NCBI GenBank assembly: GCA_020351895.1
Contig: CP070672.1
Span: forward strand, 3,694,226-3,707,288
From: Thermoplasmata archaeon
GTDB lineage: Archaea; Thermoplasmatota; Thermoplasmata; GCA-020350865
Direction: 5' to 3'
Length of the DNA stretch: 13,063 nucleotides
Program-made: the position numbers and the translations under genes
Notes under the pieces: model-generated
Databases searched by the model: none
The model's input: the letters and a program-made list of their open reading frames with translations, nothing else
Told to the model about the DNA's origin: nothing
Part shown: one piece after another, positions 1 through 6,999 of the stretch
How positions within the stretch are numbered: the first letter of the stretch is position 1
Layout of the letters: each line of letters opens with the position of its first letter

Positions 1-699
1 ATCAAACTCGAAATCCCAGTTTTCCGCGTTGTTTGTGAGGCCGTTTACCGCCAAAATTCCGGAATTGATCTGTGGTGTGGTTTTTCCCTCCACCAATAGC
101 TCGCAGGAATAATCGAATACATAGTATGGAATGAGCTCCAAATCGAACCTGAATCCCTGAACTATCTTTTTTGAGATCTCTGAAACCTCGGACATGGTTA
201 TGTTCGGTTTCATTATCACCTCCCCGATTTCCTCCCTCCCTTTTGGCTCGATTCTCAACTTGACGGGTTCGGTATCAGAGGGTATTTCCGGTACATCAAC
301 CGTGATTTCTTCTTGGGGTGCGCTTTCTCTTTCCTTTGGAATCTCATCCAATAGCCCCATGCCTGGAAATTCTCCCTCTGTATCACCTAAAACAGCCCTT
401 CCAATTTCCTCTTCGAGCCTCCTTTTTCCCCAGAGGAGGATGTTTTCCCTGGCCGCCCACTCCTCCATATCAGGATCCACATCTTGGGTTGTTGCCAAGA
501 TTATTTTATCCAGATCTTGGGGCATCTCGGCTTTTATGGCCATCAGATCGGATATGTTTATTCCGTCTATTGCCTCGAGAGAAGCCGCTGCGATTTTCGA
601 TCCTTCCTTACTAAACAAAATATAATTTGGATATTCACTGGTGATTATGAAATCATATGAGCTCAATATCTTCTTCAGAATTTCCATGAGATTAGGCAA
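1..699 (-). CDS. Mrr/restriction-endonuclease-like-fold protein, 5' part (runs off left edge)
   Basis: The minus strand is open for 233 codons from position 699 to the edge, so the C terminus is missing. Residues about 1-105 have the layout of the Mrr/restriction-endonuclease-like fold: a first helix (MEILKKILSSYDF), a strand (YILFSKEG), a strand (KIAAASLEAI), a helix, then DKIILATTQDVDPDMEEWA and ILLWGKRRLEEEI, which match the 'ILV-T-x-EA-x-WA / I-LW' end of that family. The usual E-x-K on the second strand reads AAASLEA here, so catalytic activity looks lost. A Pro/Glu-rich linker (about 106-150) leads to a second alpha/beta segment (FRFDLELIPYYVFDYSCELL) that I do not recognise. There is no signal peptide or membrane segment, so it is probably cytoplasmic. 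TTG at 699 is preferred because GAGGTGA lies 6 nt upstream. ATG at 687 would leave that box 18 nt away, and an in-frame TGA at 708-706 blocks further extension. The gene is divergent from the 1885-aa gene. The reading frame is secure; the fold is inferred by eye. Confidence 0.8.
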   Translation of the reverse strand, partial: MPNLMEILKKILSSYDFIITSEYPNYILFSKEGSKIAAASLEAIDGINISDLMAIKAEMPQDLDKIILATTQDVDPDMEEWAARENILLWGKRRLEEEIGRAVLGDTEGEFPGMGLLDEIPKERESAPQEEITVDVPEIPSDTEPVKLRIEPKGREEIGEVIMKPNITMSEVSEISKKIVQGFRFDLELIPYYVFDYSCELLVEGKTTPQINSGILAVNGLTNNAENWDFEFD

Positions 700-705
700 G
701 CTATT

Positions 706-712
706 TCACCTC
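706..712 (-). promoter_or_regulatory. Shine-Dalgarno box that decides a TTG start
   Basis: GAGGTGA on the minus strand matches the complement of a typical archaeal 16S rRNA 3' end. It sits 6 nt before TTG 699-697. The next in-frame ATG (687-685) is 18 nt away, too far for this box, so the box favours the TTG start. Confidence 0.65.
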
Positions 713-955
713 AATAAACGAATGATCAACCATTCCTTGTTTATTTCTAAACCTAAATGCATCTTTATGCTTAAAAGGGTTATGATTTTCGTTCTAGATG
801 GAGCCCAAAAGAAGATTTTGGGGAATATAACAATTTTCCCGCGACAAAATAGGGAATTACGTATGAGACAAAAATATTGCGACAGAAAGATGTAAGTTTA
901 GTAACTTCAATCATAAAAAGACAAATTCAAAAGGTAAACTCTAAATACTTTGAAA

Positions 956-995
956 AACATATATGCTATGTGCAGTAATATAATGAACATATATG
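956..995. repeat. Direct repeat AACATATATG, 30-bp spacing
   Basis: AACATATATG occurs at 956-965 and again at 986-995, start to start 30 bp, close to three helical turns. Each copy contains the palindrome CATATATG, so each could be a dyad binding site or a TATA-like element. The region is AT-rich, so chance occurrence is possible. Confidence 0.4.
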
Positions 996-1160
996 AAAGT
1001 GCCATGTTTTCTCTATTATGGGATGACAAGGAAGCGGAGTGGGCTTTACTCCTAACTGTACACCATTATAGTATCGCGAAAGATAGAGATATAGAAACGT
1101 TAAAATGCAAGTAGTCTTATTGATTTGAGACTAATGTCGGGGAATAAATAGATAACATTT

Positions 1161-1188
1161 TGTACTGTATAATCCAATAATGTACTGT
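1161..1188. promoter_or_regulatory. Direct repeat TGTACTGT flanking a TATA-like box (candidate operator/promoter)
   Basis: TGTACTGT is at 1161-1168 and 1181-1188, 20 bp apart, or about two helical turns. The sequence TATAAT (1168-1173) overlaps the end of the first copy and lies between the two. If it is the TATA box, transcription would start near 1195 and leave a leader of roughly 30 nt before ATG 1228. The layout would suit a dimeric regulator covering the promoter. This is inference from position and repeat only. Confidence 0.35.
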
Positions 1189-1217
1189 TCGGTTAATTAG
1201 AATTAAGCTATAAGACT

Positions 1218-1223
1218 GGGGAT
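1218..1223 (+). promoter_or_regulatory. Shine-Dalgarno-like box GGGGAT
   Basis: GGGGAT lies 4 nt before ATG 1228. It differs by one base from GGTGAT, the complement of the usual archaeal 16S 3' end. The same hexamer with the same 4-nt gap and a following ATGGG is found at the start of the large minus-strand gene (12239-12244, ATG at 12234). Confidence 0.55.
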
Positions 1224-1227
1224 AGAA

Positions 1228-4200
1228 ATGGGCTGGAAAATCCGAAAAAACACATCAAACAGGATCGTCTCGATTCTCATGGCCTTCCTGCTCATATCTG
1301 GCGGGATTTTCGTATTTGAACCGTTTTTAAAGAGATTTGGAATTTTGGACTTTACCGAGGAAGCATCTGCCCTCTCCATGACCATCTTTCAGGACGATAT
1401 GGATCCAGCACCGCAGCCCGGATGGGATAACAGCCGTGATATTGGTCCCGACGGGGAACCGAGAGACGGTCAACCCGGTATCAACTTCGGAAACGAATGG
1501 CAGATTTCCGCTTTGGATGCGTACAGTCCTCCAAATAGTTGGTATTCCGGTCCTGAAGAGCTGGGTGTTAACACCGATGGATGGCTGCCCCCCTTCAACG
1601 ATCCAATCGAGCCATTTGGCCATGTTCGTCCGTTATATACCCCCGAAATCGACCTTGTAAATGCCTCAAGTGCCGATCTCACCTTCTGGCACAAATACAA
1701 TTTCCTTGGTGTCACACAGATGGGTCCGAGCAACGGAATCTTCACATGGTATGGTGACGGCGGTATGGTCTTTGCCACAACAGATGATGGTTGGACCTGG
1801 GACTATCTTGAACCTGAGGAAGAATACTCGGGCATGGTGGGCTTCAACCCATCATGGGTGCATAATTTTAATCCACCGTATTACGGTAATAATCCCTTTT
1901 CTCCCCTATTGAATAGAACTTGGGTCCTGCCACCTCCATACCCGCCTACCCCTGACCGCCAGGACGGTGGTGGTGCATATGTGGGAAACAGAGGAGGATG
2001 GATTCCTGCCACCTTCAATCTCAATGACTATATCGGAAAGAGAATCAAGATCGTCTTTGTTTACACCCAAAATTACAAACTCGAGGATTTTGACGGAAAC
2101 AGCGATTACTACGGAGATAATGCTCAACCTTGGTTTATCGACGATATAGCCGTGACAAAGGAGATCATAGAAGGGCCCACTGTTCATGTAGTTGGCATGG
2201 ACAGTGCCGTGATCAATCAAACCGAGACATTTTCCTATGTTCTCAACGTCACAAATCTAAAGAGTGTCGGTGATTGGATCAGTTTGAATGTTATGGGTAT
2301 CCTTGGTTGGAATGCTCAGATCCTAAATTATACTTCATACACACCCATTGTAGGGGATATCTGGCTCGATTCAGGCCAATGGACATGGATAAGGGTGAAT
2401 GTAACGGTTCCTGCAGCAGCATCCTGGGGTGCCCAGGAGACCACTACAGTATCGGCGACCTCTGTTTCAGATCCCACAAAATCCTCCATTGCCAACGTTT
2501 ACACCTCAGCTCCAACTCCGGATGTTGGTGTTGTGTGGATCATCGTGCCACCGGATAGACCTCCGGGAAATCCCATAGATATTACGGCTAGAATTCAAAA
2601 TTTTGGCACCATTATAGTCAGTTTTTATGTCAGTTGCACTGTTGAAGGGGATGTGCTTATCCAACCCACAGTTTACAATGAATCAGGCAATCCGAGCGAG
2701 TATAATTATGTGATTAATCTTGCACCAGGCGACTCAGTTGATCTCACTTGGAATTTTACTGCCGATATTAACAGTCCCTATACCATAACTGTCATGACTC
2801 TTTTGGATATAGATCAATATCCCAATAACAATGTTACCTCCGATATCTGCTATGTGCAGTCATCATTTTGGACTTGGAACGATATCCCGGATGGTGATGA
2901 CGATTCGGAGTTTACAGTATGGTCCAACGGCCTGGGAACACAGTGGGAATGGGGAACACCTGTTCTGGTGGGACCCACATCTGCATATGAAGGCAACAAT
3001 GTTTGGGGAACGGATTTGAATGATTTTTACGTAGACGATGCCTCCTGTCTGCTTCACACGCCATGGTTTAATTTCTCAAAGGCCACAACGGTATCCATAA
3101 AATTCTATCAGTGGTTCGAGACAAATACTGCAGGAGGGAATCCAAACAGGGACAGATGCTATTTTGGCTATAACTCGGCTGGTGACGGAGATGATTCCAT
3201 CAATATCCTTCTCGTGGGACCGGAGGCAGATGGCGGTTGGGAAGGTAATTCAGGTGGCTGGTCTGATCCGCCTATTACCGTGGATGTAACCTCGGTAGCG
3301 GCAGGTGTTTCCCAGATCAGATTTACCTGGTGGTTAGACGATAGGGGCTCTGCCAGTGGAGGTGCAGATGCTGGTTACTATGTGGACAATATAACAGTTT
3401 ATGCCTCCATACCCGAGGCAGAGCTGATAATAACCGAGATCGTGGATAATGACGGAGCTGGATTCGAGCGAGTAGAGGTGTACAATCAGGGAAATGCCAA
3501 TGCTACATTGAGCGATTACATGATAAGCTTGGATGGTGGAGTAAGTTGGATACCCGGTAATTGGTACGATGAATTCGGTCCTATTACCGTCCTAGAATAC
3601 GGCAAATTCGGATGGTTCGAGCCCTCTATAATGGACGCGCTAGACGATGAAGGTTCGGAAATAATGATAGTTAATACGAGTCTACCTGCCGGACAGGGCT
3701 TGATTCATGATGATATCGGGTATGGGCAGAAGGGTCTCGTTCCAGATCCAGTTACAGGGGAGTCTGTTGCTAGGCACTGGAATGGATTGATATATACCGA
3801 GGATTGGGCAAGGGAGACTCCAACCTCCATCGGCTATAAGCAGATAGGAAACGAAACAGTTTACAATCCAATGGTTGTCTTAAACGAGGTGTACTTCAAT
3901 GCCGCAACAGGTGAGAGATTTATAGAACTTATCTATGTTGGAAGAACCGGTGATCCGGATGTGGATATCGATGGATGGGTGGTGGTGGTGGACGGCAATC
4001 CATACACGATTTCAGCGGCGAATCCACAAAGTACGGTTATGAACGCTACCCATAAACTCTATGTGGTTAATGAAACCATGGCCGTCAATCTGTTTGCAGA
4101 AATGACTCCCCAGGGGGATAATGTTTATCTTTACAACGCCACGGGATCCTTGGTCGATCTGGTTGGTTGGGATTTGTGGCATCCCCCAGATTGCGCCATT

Positions 4201-6885
4201 TCAAGGATTCCCGACGGATACGGAATATCAATAGGTTTCGAAAGATATGCCGTGGATGGATACGATGATGGTACATCCATCAAAGCAGGATGGCAATTCA
4301 TAAGCAACCCATCCATGGGAGTGATAAGCATAGAAAAGGATCAAAAGAAGGTGGGGGACACCGGTGAGACTGTAACCTACACCTTGACCCTGATGAATCA
4401 CGGTTACCCCGATACAATAGATCTTCACAATCAGACCTTTGGTGAAGGATGGGTCATCGAATTCCTTGCTGCAGACGGTTTTACAGAATTGGTAGATACG
4501 AATGGGAACGGCATTCCCGATACAGGTCTTCTTGCTCCCAATGAGATAATGAACATAACCGTGAAAATCTATATTCCCTATGAAAACCCAGGAGATAGAA
4601 TGGACACCGTGGTAACAGCGCGACCTGCAAATTCTTCCTTTGGAAAAGATGATGTCATACTGACAACCGAAACCTACCCTCATTTAGAGATCAATAAATC
4701 AATAAGTCCCAACGAGATATGGCTCAACGGAAGTGAAGCTTCATACACTCCACAAGAGGCCACTATTACCCTATCTGTCAGGGGTGCAGGTCTAACACAG
4801 TATGTTACCTTCCCGCAGGATGTGGTCTTTGTCATCGACAAGTCCGGGAGTATGGCCACAAGCGACCCCGACAGTCTTCGAATATCCGCTGCCAAGAATT
4901 ATGTGGACAATATGTCAATACCCGACAGGGCCGCTGTTGTGGGTTATGATGACTATGCCTACCTTGTGGATGGCCCTGGTGAGGTGGCACCCCATAGCAA
5001 TGGTGAAAATACTGTATGGGATCTAAGCAGCCAATATCAGGATATCAAGGACAATATCGATGAATGCGATGCTGCAATGGGCCTGACTTCCACAGGCTGG
5101 GGACTGGAAATTGCAGTGGATCAACTGATACAAAATGGAAACGACAGTCATGTAAAGGCCATAATCCTAACAACCGACGGAATGGCTTTCGATCCGGCCC
5201 GTGCCTATGAACAAGCTAAAAGGGCCCGGGACAATGGTATTCTAATTTTCGTGATATTCTTGGATGTTACCGGGTGGTTGGAGGGGTGGTGGCTGAAACA
5301 TTTTCTCGCCGAAACCACAGGCGGTGTCTATTATCCCACGGCCGATCCCGCTGCCATCGAGAGCATATATCAACAAATCGGTGCCTTCATCAACGAAATC
5401 GCAGGAAGAGACATCGATATGGGTGATGCCATATACATGATACAGGATGTATTGCCTCCTTACATCGATTATGTCCCAGGTACGTTTACTGTTCTTCCCA
5501 ATGAGATCTCGGTGAATGCAACGGGATTTACCTTCTTGGGTTGGGAGAAACAACAGGTATCAATAAACGAATCTTGGATCTGCATGTTCAATATCAGGGC
5601 AAATGCCCCAGGTTATCTTGTAACCAACGATTATTTTAATTCCAGGGTAAATTACACTAAATGGAACAACGAGACCATGGAGGACTACTTTCCTATGGTA
5701 CAACTTATCGTCAAATCGCCTTTTCCAGAACCGCCCCATTTACGCATCTATAATAACGGAACGACAATCGTTCTGGATTGGACACCACCCGGTTTGCCTG
5801 ATGTGGATTATTTCCTGATTTATAGATCAACTTCAAGGGATGATTTTGGAGATTTCGCAACACCCTGGGTAAACACCTCTGACTGGGTGACAGGTATCGA
5901 TCCCTTCGGCCCTGCGTTCCCGGTGGGGAATCGCATTTCATGGAACGACACCACGGCATCGTCATCATCAGAGTACTACTACATAATAAGGACTGTGAAT
6001 TCCCAGGGAATCTTGAGCTCTACATCGAATACCGTTGGTAAGTACGATAAATTCTTCCCTTCAGGAACCAGCACTTTCTCATTACCCTTAGAGCCCAGCT
6101 ATTACAGGAATGTCAGTTTTTACATTCAGAAGATCGGCTCCTCTCCCTCAGATTATATCAAATGGCGAGATCCTGCGACCCAAAGGTGGGTGACCCATAA
6201 CTTTAATGATGGAACGGGTGTGAATGATACTGTCATGAAGGTGGGGGAGGGCTACGAAATCTATTTAGGCTCGGCAACAACCTATTCATTCTGGGGGGAA
6301 ACTGCAAGTTCCCTTAGGTTCCTTGAAGAGAGAATGCCAAGGCCCGGAAATTTTGCATTGAGCGTAAATGGTCAGGATGTCTCTCTCAGCTGGGATGAAG
6401 TGCCAGGAGCAGATCATTACATTGTATATCGAGGAACCACTAGGGAAGCCTTAAACGATCCTTCAATCTCATTTGCCGCCGAGACAACCTCCTTTGGAAT
6501 GGACGCCTGGACTGATTTGGACCCGCAAACGAACATAGGAGGCAACCAGTTCTATTACGCTATGGGAGCAGTGAATTCATCCTCGATTCATGCGTGCTAC
6601 AACACAACTTATTCCATAGGTGTTTGGATAGGAGACTACCCCACGGGATACAGTGCCATTGGCTTACCCGTAAAAACTTTCGATTATGATACCAAAACAA
6701 TAGACGAGTACTGTGATGATATTCCAAATACAGTCGGGATCAATTATTTCATAGAAGGCGAACGAAGATGGGGATGGCATAGATACAACATGCCCATGGG
6801 AGCCTATGATGAGGTATTAGGCTATGCAGTTGGATATCAGCTCAGCACATCATCTACGGCAAAGTACCATTTTGTTGGAAGGTAG
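1228..6885 (+). CDS. Giant secreted multidomain surface protein with vWA, lamin-tail and FN3 domains
   Basis: This 1885-aa protein has an N-terminal signal (basic MGWKIRK, hydrophobic IVSILMAFLLISGGIFVF, likely cleavage after EEASA near residue 49) and no C-terminal membrane helix, so it is probably secreted. By eye the domain order is: a jelly-roll/MAM-like domain (about 52-315), NEW3/COG1470-like (315-425), CARDB-like (430-545), a second jelly-roll (545-730), lamin-tail-like (731-880), a second lamin-tail-like (881-1030), NEW3-like (1030-1150), vWA (about 1195-1395), DUF11-like (1400-1495), FN3 (1500-1600), module X1 (1612-1692), FN3 (1703-1800) and module X2 (1803-1885). The vWA MIDAS looks intact: D1204-x-S1206-x-S1208, Thr 1287 or 1289, and TDG with D1317, which predicts metal-dependent ligand binding. 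More than 30 N-x-S/T sequons fit a glycosylated surface protein. ATG 1228 is supported by the signal peptide and the GGGGAT box. A role in adhesion or as an S-layer-associated protein is inferred; no enzymatic domain is visible. Domain borders are approximate. Confidence 0.93.
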   Translation: MGWKIRKNTSNRIVSILMAFLLISGGIFVFEPFLKRFGILDFTEEASALSMTIFQDDMDPAPQPGWDNSRDIGPDGEPRDGQPGINFGNEWQISALDAYSPPNSWYSGPEELGVNTDGWLPPFNDPIEPFGHVRPLYTPEIDLVNASSADLTFWHKYNFLGVTQMGPSNGIFTWYGDGGMVFATTDDGWTWDYLEPEEEYSGMVGFNPSWVHNFNPPYYGNNPFSPLLNRTWVLPPPYPPTPDRQDGGGAYVGNRGGWIPATFNLNDYIGKRIKIVFVYTQNYKLEDFDGNSDYYGDNAQPWFIDDIAVTKEIIEGPTVHVVGMDSAVINQTETFSYVLNVTNLKSVGDWISLNVMGILGWNAQILNYTSYTPIVGDIWLDSGQWTWIRVNVTVPAAASWGAQETTTVSATSVSDPTKSSIANVYTSAPTPDVGVVWIIVPPDRPPGNPIDITARIQNFGTIIVSFYVSCTVEGDVLIQPTVYNESGNPSEYNYVINLAPGDSVDLTWNFTADINSPYTITVMTLLDIDQYPNNNVTSDICYVQSSFWTWNDIPDGDDDSEFTVWSNGLGTQWEWGTPVLVGPTSAYEGNNVWGTDLNDFYVDDASCLLHTPWFNFSKATTVSIKFYQWFETNTAGGNPNRDRCYFGYNSAGDGDDSINILLVGPEADGGWEGNSGGWSDPPITVDVTSVAAGVSQIRFTWWLDDRGSASGGADAGYYVDNITVYASIPEAELIITEIVDNDGAGFERVEVYNQGNANATLSDYMISLDGGVSWIPGNWYDEFGPITVLEYGKFGWFEPSIMDALDDEGSEIMIVNTSLPAGQGLIHDDIGYGQKGLVPDPVTGESVARHWNGLIYTEDWARETPTSIGYKQIGNETVYNPMVVLNEVYFNAATGERFIELIYVGRTGDPDVDIDGWVVVVDGNPYTISAANPQSTVMNATHKLYVVNETMAVNLFAEMTPQGDNVYLYNATGSLVDLVGWDLWHPPDCAISRIPDGYGISIGFERYAVDGYDDGTSIKAGWQFISNPSMGVISIEKDQKKVGDTGETVTYTLTLMNHGYPDTIDLHNQTFGEGWVIEFLAADGFTELVDTNGNGIPDTGLLAPNEIMNITVKIYIPYENPGDRMDTVVTARPANSSFGKDDVILTTETYPHLEINKSISPNEIWLNGSEASYTPQEATITLSVRGAGLTQYVTFPQDVVFVIDKSGSMATSDPDSLRISAAKNYVDNMSIPDRAAVVGYDDYAYLVDGPGEVAPHSNGENTVWDLSSQYQDIKDNIDECDAAMGLTSTGWGLEIAVDQLIQNGNDSHVKAIILTTDGMAFDPARAYEQAKRARDNGILIFVIFLDVTGWLEGWWLKHFLAETTGGVYYPTADPAAIESIYQQIGAFINEIAGRDIDMGDAIYMIQDVLPPYIDYVPGTFTVLPNEISVNATGFTFLGWEKQQVSINESWICMFNIRANAPGYLVTNDYFNSRVNYTKWNNETMEDYFPMVQLIVKSPFPEPPHLRIYNNGTTIVLDWTPPGLPDVDYFLIYRSTSRDDFGDFATPWVNTSDWVTGIDPFGPAFPVGNRISWNDTTASSSSEYYYIIRTVNSQGILSSTSNTVGKYDKFFPSGTSTFSLPLEPSYYRNVSFYIQKIGSSPSDYIKWRDPATQRWVTHNFNDGTGVNDTVMKVGEGYEIYLGSATTYSFWGETASSLRFLEERMPRPGNFALSVNGQDVSLSWDEVPGADHYIVYRGTTREALNDPSISFAAETTSFGMDAWTDLDPQTNIGGNQFYYAMGAVNSSSIHACYNTTYSIGVWIGDYPTGYSAIGLPVKTFDYDTKTIDEYCDDIPNTVGINYFIEGERRWGWHRYNMPMGAYDEVLGYAVGYQLSTSSTAKYHFVGR
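6061..6885 (+). repeat. Duplicated FN3-X module at the C terminus of the 1885-aa protein
   Basis: Module X1 (residues 1612-1692) and module X2 (1803-1885) align along their length: STFSLPLEP / SAIGLPVKT, then QRWVTHNFND / RRWGWHRYNM, DTVMKVGEGYEIYL / DEVLGYAVGYQLST, and YSFWGE / YHFVGR. Each follows an FN3 domain with a shared D-YFLIYRSTSRD / DHYIVYRGTTREA core. This indicates an ancient tandem duplication of about 200 residues. X2 ends exactly at the C terminus. Confidence 0.7.
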
Positions 6886-6889
6886 GACC

Positions 6890-6933
6890 TAAAATCTTTG
6901 GCTTGAGATTTTATGGTAATCGTGGTCATTTTT
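6890..6933 (+). terminator. Hairpin plus T-run after the 1885-aa gene
   Basis: An 8-bp perfect inverted repeat, TAAAATCT (6890-6897) and AGATTTTA (6906-6913), with an 8-nt loop starts 4 nt after the stop codon. A T5 run follows at 6929-6933. The stem is AU-rich and weak, so the T-rich run may do the work, as in archaeal termination. The convergent gene ends at 7000, so this gap must stop transcription from both sides. Confidence 0.45.
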
Positions 6934-6978
6934 CAGATTTATTTGAAAAAGTGAATATCATTCGAACAGGGGTATAAT

Positions 6979-6998
6979 TGGCTGAGCCAGTGTTTTTC
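6979..6998 (+). terminator. Possible second short hairpin with T-run in the convergent gap
   Basis: TGGC-TGA-GCCA (6979-6989) forms a 4-bp GC-rich stem with a 3-nt loop. A TGTTTTTCTT stretch follows on the plus strand just before the end of the opposing gene. It is short and could be chance. Confidence 0.25.
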
Positions 6999-6999
6999 T

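Larger units (their letters stand above)
713..1227. other. AT-rich divergent intergenic region, no convincing gene
   Basis: About 515 bp separate two divergent genes and should hold both promoters. I see no tRNA or other structured RNA. Two pairs of short direct repeats are present (AACATATATG at 956 and 986; TGTACTGT at 1161 and 1181). A small ORF can be read on the plus strand with ATG at 968 or 983 and TAG at 1112-1114 (43 aa from 983, starting MNIYESAMFSLLWDDKEAEW). It has no Shine-Dalgarno box and no recognised family, so it is not called as a gene. Candidate TATA-like stretches toward the plus gene are GTATAAT (1167-1173) and AATAAATAG (1143-1151). Confidence 0.6.

Noticed and set aside
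194..625. Plus-strand ORFs rich in Ser/Pro over the left edge
   Set aside because: They are antisense shadows of the 233-codon minus frame, which has a Shine-Dalgarno box and a recognisable fold pattern.
641..895. Plus-strand ORF of 84 codons overlapping the start of the left-edge gene
   Set aside because: It runs antisense to the first codons of the minus gene and then through AT-rich spacer. Its composition (many K, I, F, M, R) is what random AT-rich sequence gives. No domain pattern is seen.
713..1227. tRNA, insertion sequence or transposase remnant in the divergent spacer
   Set aside because: No cloverleaf, terminal inverted repeats or transposase-like motifs are seen.
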